NCBI RefSeq assembly: GCF_001263205.1
Contig: NZ_CP012333.1
Coordinates: forward strand, 806,001 to 870,000
Length of the DNA: 64,000 nt
Source of the DNA: Labilithrix luteola
Lineage (GTDB): Bacteria; Myxococcota_A; Polyangia; Polyangiales; Polyangiaceae
Direction of reading: 5' to 3'
In this document: positions 59,720 through 64,000 of the stretch, one piece after another
How positions within the stretch are numbered: position 1 is the first letter of the stretch
Layout: each line of letters starts with the position of its first letter
Notes under the pieces: generated by a model
Seen by the model: the letters and a program-made list of their open reading frames with translations, nothing else
Database searches by the model: none
What the model was told of the DNA's origin: nothing
Position numbers and translations under genes: made by a program

Positions 59720-60116
59720 TCGGGCGTACCTCTTCGCCGAGCAACTTCTCGCACGCCGAGCGGAGAGACTCGGGCGAGAAAGGTTTGGGAACGTAAGCGT
59801 CCGCGCCGAGCTTCCGGCCACGCTCGACATCGCGCTCGGTCGCTTGGGTCGAGATGATGATCAGCGGGGTCGTCTTGTAGACCGTCGACTTCCGGATGAA
59901 GCTGATCAGCTCGAGCCCGTTGACGTCGGGCATGTTGATGTCGGTGATGATGAGGTCGTACCGCGCGCGAGGAAGCAGACGCATGGCGTCGAAGCCGCTC
60001 TGCGCCTCGGTGATGTCGATCTGCCCCACGGACGCGGCGAACGCAGGATCCTCGAGGATCGCGCGCACGAGCGACCGCGTGGACGCAGAGTCTTCGACCA
60101 CGAGGATGCGACGCAC
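59712..60116 (-). CDS. cheY: CheY-like response regulator
   Basis: A 134-residue stand-alone receiver. Acidic pocket residues are Glu8/Asp9 in LVVEDSAS, phospho-acceptor Asp59 (IITDINMPDVNG), Thr/Ser in LIIISTQA and Lys in YVPKPFSP. It probably carries the phosphate of CheA to a motility or developmental target. The start is a GTG at 60116, which is the first gene of the Che operon; the plus-strand CinA-like gene is divergent, with 57 bp between them, so promoters overlap. There is no clear Shine-Dalgarno. Confidence 0.94.
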   Translation of the reverse strand: MRRILVVEDSASTRSLVRAILEDPAFAASVGQIDITEAQSGFDAMRLLPRARYDLIITDINMPDVNGLELISFIRKSTVYKTTPLIIISTQATERDVERGRKLGADAYVPKPFSPESLRSACEKLLGEEVRPNG

Positions 60117-60173
60117 CGGGGCAGCGTATCAGACCTCGAACGCGCGCGTCCGACGTCTGGTAGGCTTCCGGAC

Positions 60174-61001
60174 GTGACGGACGCCAGCTCTCCTCCTGCT
60201 CCTGTTGGTGGTCGTTCTGGTCCTTCCCCCGACCGGCCCGTCGGCCCCGACCGAGAGGGCACACTGGCTCCGCCGCGGACAGCGGCTGCGCTCGTCATCG
60301 GCAACGAGCTCCTCACGGGCAAGGTCGAGGAGGCCAACGTCTCCGTCCTCGCGCAAACCCTGCGCGGCCTCGGAGTCGAGCTCCGGCGCGTGGTGATGAT
60401 CCTCGACGACGTCGAAGAGATTGCGCGTGAGGTCAAGGCGCTCGCCTCCTCACACGACTGGTTGTTCACCTCCGGCGGTGTCGGCCCCACCCACGACGAC
60501 GTCACCGTCTTCGGCGTGGCAAAAGCCTTCGGCGTGGAGGTGGTGACCCACCCGATGCTCGAGTCGATGCTGCGCGAGCACTACAAGGAGAGGTGCACCG
60601 AGGGGCATCTCCGGATGGCGCTCGTCCCGGACGGCTCGGTGCTCGAGGCGAACGCCGAGGTGCGATGGCCGACCATCCGCTACGCCAATACCTTCCTCAT
60701 GCCCGGGGTCCCCGAGATCTTCCGGATGAAGCTCCCCATCGCGGCCCACCGCATCGGCCAGGGCGTGGGCTTCATCACCCGCGCGGTGTTCACGAAGATG
60801 GACGAGGGCGATCTGAAGCCCTTGCTCGACGCGGTGGTCGACCGCTTCCCCGACATCGCGGTCGGGTCGTACCCCAAGTGGCTCGACCCCTCGTACAAGA
60901 CGAAGCTCACGTTCGACGGTCGCGATGCTCTCCGTGTCGACGCCGCGCGCGACGCCTTCCTTGCCATGCTTCCCGCGGGCGAACCGCAGCGCATCGAGTA
61001 G
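60174..61001 (+). CDS. CinA-type molybdopterin-binding-domain protein
   Basis: A 275-residue protein with a MoCF_biosynth (MoeA/CinA-N) domain: AALVIGNELLTGKVEEANVSVLAQTLRGLG and FTSGGVGPTHDDVTVFGVAKAFG. Canonical CinA has a second, nicotinamide-nucleotide amidase domain of about 160 residues; this protein lacks it and instead has a Pro/Ser-rich N-terminal 30 residues. Related short forms act on ADP-ribose or FAD-type nucleotides, so a nucleotide pyrophosphatase role is possible. GTG 60174 is the start; the long frame upstream is antisense to cheA. A hairpin overlaps its stop. Confidence 0.85.
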   Translation: MTDASSPPAPVGGRSGPSPDRPVGPDREGTLAPPRTAAALVIGNELLTGKVEEANVSVLAQTLRGLGVELRRVVMILDDVEEIAREVKALASSHDWLFTSGGVGPTHDDVTVFGVAKAFGVEVVTHPMLESMLREHYKERCTEGHLRMALVPDGSVLEANAEVRWPTIRYANTFLMPGVPEIFRMKLPIAAHRIGQGVGFITRAVFTKMDEGDLKPLLDAVVDRFPDIAVGSYPKWLDPSYKTKLTFDGRDALRVDAARDAFLAMLPAGEPQRIE

Positions 61002-61038
61002 GTCGAGTCGACCGAGTCGACCGAGTCGACCTACTCGA
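60994..61038. terminator. Bidirectional hairpin with GTCGAC repeats
   Basis: TCGAGTAGGTCGA (60994-61006) pairs perfectly over 13 bp with TCGACCTACTCGA (61026-61038). The 19-nt loop holds two GTCGACCGA units. It includes the CinA-like stop codon and lies between convergent genes. There is no T-run. Confidence 0.6.
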
Positions 61039-61052
61039 CGATCAGGCTTCGG

Positions 61053-61742
61053 TCAGACGCCGAAAGGCCTGAGAAAGCTGGTCGCTTCTTCGAGGACCTG
61101 AGGGATCGACGAGGACAGCTCGTGGCCGTCGTCCACCTCGACGAGTCGCACGTGGCGGCGGTCTTTGGCCCACTCGCGTGAGAGGTTCACGTCGACGACG
61201 TCGTCGTTGACGCCGTGCACGATGCAGGCGGGCACCCGCACGTCCGGCCATGGAACAGCCTTTTCCATGCGCGCGAGCTCCTCGACGAAGCCGAACTCGA
61301 CCCGGGCCTTCGCCCCCGTCGCGTGATCTTCGACCTCCTGGTAGCCGCCTCGTCTCCACTCATCCCAGGCGGCCTCGCCCAGCCGAGCCCGCCACCGCTC
61401 GGCGAGCTTGAAGGCTGGCGCCATCAGGAAAACGGCCGCCACGCGGGGGTCGGACTCGGCGGCACGGCAGGCGGCGAGGCCACCGAGGCTCGATCCGATG
61501 AGGACCGCACGCGTCTTGGGCCCCCCGGCGGCGTCCATCGCGGCCCGCACCCGAGCCACAATCGCCGACAACCGCAGGCCTTCGAACGAGGGAACCCGCA
61601 GGTCGAGGGCCTGGATGGTGAGCCCCCTCTCCTGCCCCCATCGCGAAAAAGCTCGCGCTTTCGTCGACCCGGGACTCGAAGCAAAGCCGTGGAGATAGAG
61701 ATAGATGGGCCCTTCGGGCTTGGCCGCGTCCATGCGCGCCAT
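61053..61742 (-). CDS. YqiA/UPF0227-like alpha/beta hydrolase
   Basis: A 229-residue small esterase-like hydrolase. It has IYLYLHGFASSPGSTKA (oxyanion region), a nucleophile elbow G-S-S-L-G-G with Ser, an acid in HGVNDDVVDV and catalytic His in DDGHELS. The short lid and this order are those of YqiA/YcfP-type hydrolases, some of which are palmitoyl-CoA or acetyl esterases. The natural substrate is unknown. ATG 61742 is used; 61733 is a near alternative. It follows the PDZ lipoprotein gene (67-bp gap). Confidence 0.88.
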   Translation of the reverse strand: MARMDAAKPEGPIYLYLHGFASSPGSTKARAFSRWGQERGLTIQALDLRVPSFEGLRLSAIVARVRAAMDAAGGPKTRAVLIGSSLGGLAACRAAESDPRVAAVFLMAPAFKLAERWRARLGEAAWDEWRRGGYQEVEDHATGAKARVEFGFVEELARMEKAVPWPDVRVPACIVHGVNDDVVDVNLSREWAKDRRHVRLVEVDDGHELSSSIPQVLEEATSFLRPFGV

Positions 61743-61809
61743 GGTGCGTCGCCCGCTTCGCGGGTGCACTCGAAAACGGGCGGGCCTGCTTGGCGCCTAG
61801 TTGGGCGTC

Positions 61810-62142
61810 TTACTTGGCGAACGGCCCACGCTCGACCTTCACCTCTCGGGTGAGGTCGTCGCGCCGGATACGGAGGGTCACGGTCGAGCCGACGTCGCCG
61901 CGGAGGCTGTTGATGACGTCTTCCCTCGTCATGTCATGCACTTCGCGGCCGTCGATGGCCACGATTTCGTCCCCCGGCTCGAGCCCGGCCCGGGCGCCAG
62001 TCATGTTCGACGGGACGTCGACGACGTACAGCCGCCCTTCGCGAGGCCGCAAAATCGCGCCGATCGACCCTGTCGCGTGACCGCAAGCGGCCCCGCCGAG
62101 GGTCAGGAGAAGTCCGAGGCAGATCGCAAGCCGAATGCGCAC
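61810..62142 (-). CDS. Short PDZ-domain lipoprotein
   Basis: A 110-residue predicted lipoprotein: RIRLAICLGLLLTLGGAAC is a signal with lipobox GAAC. The rest is a single PDZ domain with GLEPGDEIVAIDGREVHDMTREDVINSLRGDVGSTVTLRIRR. A lone PDZ lipoprotein with no protease domain likely binds the C-terminal tail of an envelope protein or substrate. The start is a GTG at 62142 with AAGGG eight bases upstream. It is divergent from the FHA gene. Confidence 0.85.
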   Translation of the reverse strand: MRIRLAICLGLLLTLGGAACGHATGSIGAILRPREGRLYVVDVPSNMTGARAGLEPGDEIVAIDGREVHDMTREDVINSLRGDVGSTVTLRIRRDDLTREVKVERGPFAK

Positions 62143-62188
62143 TTTTCGTGCCCTTAAAAAAACCAGGGGGTAACTGAAGAAGTCAGCG

Positions 62189-62218
62189 TTGCTTTCGACA
62201 CACACGGGTCGCTACACT
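62189..62218 (+). promoter_or_regulatory. Candidate sigma-70-type promoter of the FHA gene
   Basis: TTGCTT (62189-62194) and TACACT (62213-62218) with 18-bp spacing lie 38 bp upstream of the FHA start codon. The match is modest; it is a guess from position and motif. Confidence 0.35.
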
Positions 62219-62255
62219 TCAGTCGCGCCCCCGCCGATCTACGCGCGCTCCGCCC

Positions 62256-63875
62256 ATGTGGAAGCTGGTTATCGAAGACGACGAAGGGAAACGCACGGTT
62301 GTCCCACTGACACGTGAGGACTACTCCATCGGTCGCCAGGAGGGGAACACCATCCGCCTGACCGAGCGGAACGTCTCACGTGAACATGGGCGCATCCGGC
62401 GTTCGACCCGAAATGGTGCCGGAAACGGCGTCAAAGAGCATTTCACCCTCGAAGATCGCCAAAGCTACAACGGCGTCTTCGTCAACGGTCTCCGTGTTGC
62501 CCACACGCAGGATCTCCAGCACGGAGATCTGATCCAGATCGGTGACTATCGGATCGTCCTGCAGGACGAGGCCGCCAGCGCCGCGGATACGAATCCGATC
62601 CCGATCTCGGCGACGGACTTCGATGCGAAGGCGACGATCCCCATCGTGACGGGGATGCGCGGTCAGACGCTGACGGAGCGACCAAGTCGCTTTGTCATGC
62701 TCGTCGGGCCTACACCGGGGGTCGAGTACCCGCTCGATCGCGAGCGGCTGACCATCGGCCGCGCGGAAGACGCGACCATCTCGGTCAACCACAACTCGGT
62801 GTCGCGTCTTCATTGCGAAGTGCACGCACTCGGAGACGGTCGTTTCGAGATCGTCGACAAGGGTTCGTCGAACGGCGTTCGCGTGAACGCGGTCGAACTT
62901 CGCCGCAGCATCATCGAAGCGGGCGACGTGATCGAGCTGGGCGACGTGCGCTTCAAGTTCGTCGGCGCCGGTCAGATCTTCGTCGCTGGTCCGAACGAGA
63001 GCCAGCAGCTCACGGCCATCAGCGATCGCGAAGCCGAGCTCGTCGATCCGAATCGACGTTCGTGGGGTGGCTACACGCTCCCGATCGTCGGCGCGGGTCT
63101 CTTCGGCGCAGCGATCATCCTCGCGTTCGTCTACGTCGTGCGCTCGCACGCGACGACCGAGCCGCAGCCGAACACCACCGTCGTTCCTTCGGCCGATCCG
63201 GCGCACTCGCTCGTCATCGACGCGAAGAAGAACTGCACGCCCGAAGACTGCGAAGCCCCGCACATGCAGGTCTCGACGCAGCTTCCCGCGAATTCGCCTT
63301 GGCGCGACTCGCCCGAGTTCCACTACATCGAGACGACCTGGGCCGACTCGATCTTGAAGAAGGCGGCCACCGAGGCTGACCTGGCGACGCGCCGTCTCCA
63401 GTACTACCGGGTGGCAAACACGCCGAGCATCGACGAGGCTCGCCGCAAGCAAGCGGCCGATGCTCTGACGGCGCTCGAAGATCCGGTGCCGGTCGCCACT
63501 CCCGTGTCGCTGAAGGACGCGGGCGCCAGCACGACGACGCTGCTCGCAGGCACCGCGCCCACGAGCACGCCGCCCGCCCCGACTCCGAAGGCGACGCACA
63601 CGGCGGCTCCGCAAACGGCAGCTCCGACGCCGCCTCCGGCTCCCACCGCGGCGCCCGCGACGACGCCTTCGACGAGCGCGTCGAAGCCTTCGGCAGCGGC
63701 GCTCGAGAAGGCTCGCACGGCGGCACTCGAAGGGCGGCCGAGCGAAGTTCGCTCGCTGCTCGAAACGCGCGTGCGAAGCGGTCATGCCACGCCGGAAGAG
63801 GTTCGCCTCGTCCGCGGCGCCTGCCAGGCGCAAGGCGACATGGCCTGCATCGACGACATCAAGAAGAAATACTGA
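62256..63875 (+). CDS. Twin-FHA-domain transmembrane protein
   Basis: A 539-residue protein that reads phosphothreonine. The first FHA domain (about 5-95) has SIGRQEGNTIRL, NVSREHGRI and YNGVFVNG; the second (about 150-230) has TIGRAEDATISV, SVSRLHCEV and SSNGVRVN. A single membrane helix follows (about 270-295: IVGAGLFGAAIILAFVYVV), then an extracytoplasmic region with a long Ala/Pro/Thr-rich linker and a compact helical C terminus (KARTAALEGRPSEVRSLL...GACQAQGDMACIDDIKKKY). It should act downstream of Ser/Thr kinases, linking cytoplasmic phosphorylation to the envelope. The ATG at 62256 has no strong Shine-Dalgarno. Confidence 0.93.
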   Translation: MWKLVIEDDEGKRTVVPLTREDYSIGRQEGNTIRLTERNVSREHGRIRRSTRNGAGNGVKEHFTLEDRQSYNGVFVNGLRVAHTQDLQHGDLIQIGDYRIVLQDEAASAADTNPIPISATDFDAKATIPIVTGMRGQTLTERPSRFVMLVGPTPGVEYPLDRERLTIGRAEDATISVNHNSVSRLHCEVHALGDGRFEIVDKGSSNGVRVNAVELRRSIIEAGDVIELGDVRFKFVGAGQIFVAGPNESQQLTAISDREAELVDPNRRSWGGYTLPIVGAGLFGAAIILAFVYVVRSHATTEPQPNTTVVPSADPAHSLVIDAKKNCTPEDCEAPHMQVSTQLPANSPWRDSPEFHYIETTWADSILKKAATEADLATRRLQYYRVANTPSIDEARRKQAADALTALEDPVPVATPVSLKDAGASTTTLLAGTAPTSTPPAPTPKATHTAAPQTAAPTPPPAPTAAPATTPSTSASKPSAAALEKARTAALEGRPSEVRSLLETRVRSGHATPEEVRLVRGACQAQGDMACIDDIKKKY

Positions 63876-63878
63876 GCC

Positions 63879-64000
63879 TTGTCGGAAGGCATTCTTCTCC
63901 CGGCGCTCGAGCGAGGAACCCTCCTCGCCGAGCCCGCGCGCGTCGCTCGTCTCGACGCGGCACTCCCACAGATCCGTGCCGCCGTTGCGGGTGAGACCGA
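63879..64000 (+). CDS. Start of an unidentified downstream gene (partial)
   Basis: An open frame from a TTG at 63879, three bases after the FHA stop, runs off the window: SEGILLPALERGTLLAEPAR then VARLDAALPQIRAAVAGET. The codon use fits a real gene in the same operon. It is too short to assign a family. No Shine-Dalgarno other than the FHA coding end is visible. Confidence 0.4.
   Translation, partial: MSEGILLPALERGTLLAEPARVARLDAALPQIRAAVAGET

Noticed and set aside
59190..60173. Upstream extension of the CinA-like frame.
   Set aside because: It is antisense to the P1/P2 part of cheA and rich in Arg/Ser; the CinA domain begins just after 60174.
1..64000. rRNA, tRNA, CRISPR arrays, insertion sequences or prophage.
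   Set aside because: No direct-repeat/spacer pattern, transposase motif or tRNA-like cloverleaf with CCA end was seen on reading; a tRNAscan or ISfinder search was not possible.

Overview
The window looks like a piece of a large, GC-rich myxobacterial chromosome (Myxococcota, probably order Polyangiales). The evidence is third-position GC bias, many predicted lipoproteins and glycine-rich surface proteins, a MYXO-CTERM-type C-terminal anchor, DUF4215 cysteine-rich repeats with a fibro-slime domain, an eukaryotic-like Ser/Thr kinase, a PP2C phosphatase, an FHA protein and a gliding-type Che cluster. No rRNA or tRNA gene, CRISPR array, integrase or transposase was found; gene density is high and strands alternate in short operons.

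Layout. 1-2.6 kb: methionine/threonine branch (homoserine dehydrogenase after a cystathionine gamma-synthase-type enzyme). 3-6.1 kb: a delta-60 repeat lipoprotein, a PNGase F-like lipoprotein and an SRPBCC protein. 6.4-11.8 kb: a forward run of a PP2C/cyclic-nucleotide-binding fusion, a lipoprotein with an apparent ATT start, a beta-barrel-like protein and a glycine-rich membrane protein. 11.9-16.8 kb: a doubly anchored surface protein, an NmrA-type oxidoreductase divergent from a LysR regulator, a hydrolase and a small lipoprotein. 16.9-20.3 kb: glutamate dehydrogenase, CdsA and UppS. 20.6-23.5 kb: a Kal-Kce fusion (lysine fermentation enzymes) translationally coupled to TrpE. 23.7-28.9 kb: small proteins and two overlapping histidine kinases. 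29-32 kb: a DUF2452 protein, thiolase and MaoC-type hydratase. 32.1-34.9 kb: an isolated SctT/FliR-type export protein, a secreted hydrolase and small proteins. 35.1-38.9 kb: a 1257-residue cysteine-rich lipoprotein. 39.2-45.8 kb: an MFS transporter, lysine 6-aminotransferase, a barrel protein and a Ser/Thr kinase. 46-49.1 kb: ScpA and ScpB with long low-complexity extensions. 49.2-52 kb: an HTH protein, a DUF4397 lipoprotein and PmbA. 52.1-60.1 kb: a seven-gene chemosensory operon (cheY-cheA-cheW-cheW-HEAT-cheR-cheB). 60.2-64 kb: a CinA-like protein, a YqiA-like hydrolase, a PDZ lipoprotein and a twin-FHA protein.

The most notable observations are the Kal-Kce fusion coupled to trpE, a second lysine-metabolism enzyme 20 kb away, a PNGase F-family lipoprotein, a HEAT-repeat protein inside the Che operon followed by a cheR with no in-frame canonical start near its expected N terminus, a lipoprotein that seems to need ATT as start, an orphan type III export component, and a structured palindromic intergenic element at 28.9-29.0 kb. 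All function calls rest on motif reading by eye. No database search was run.
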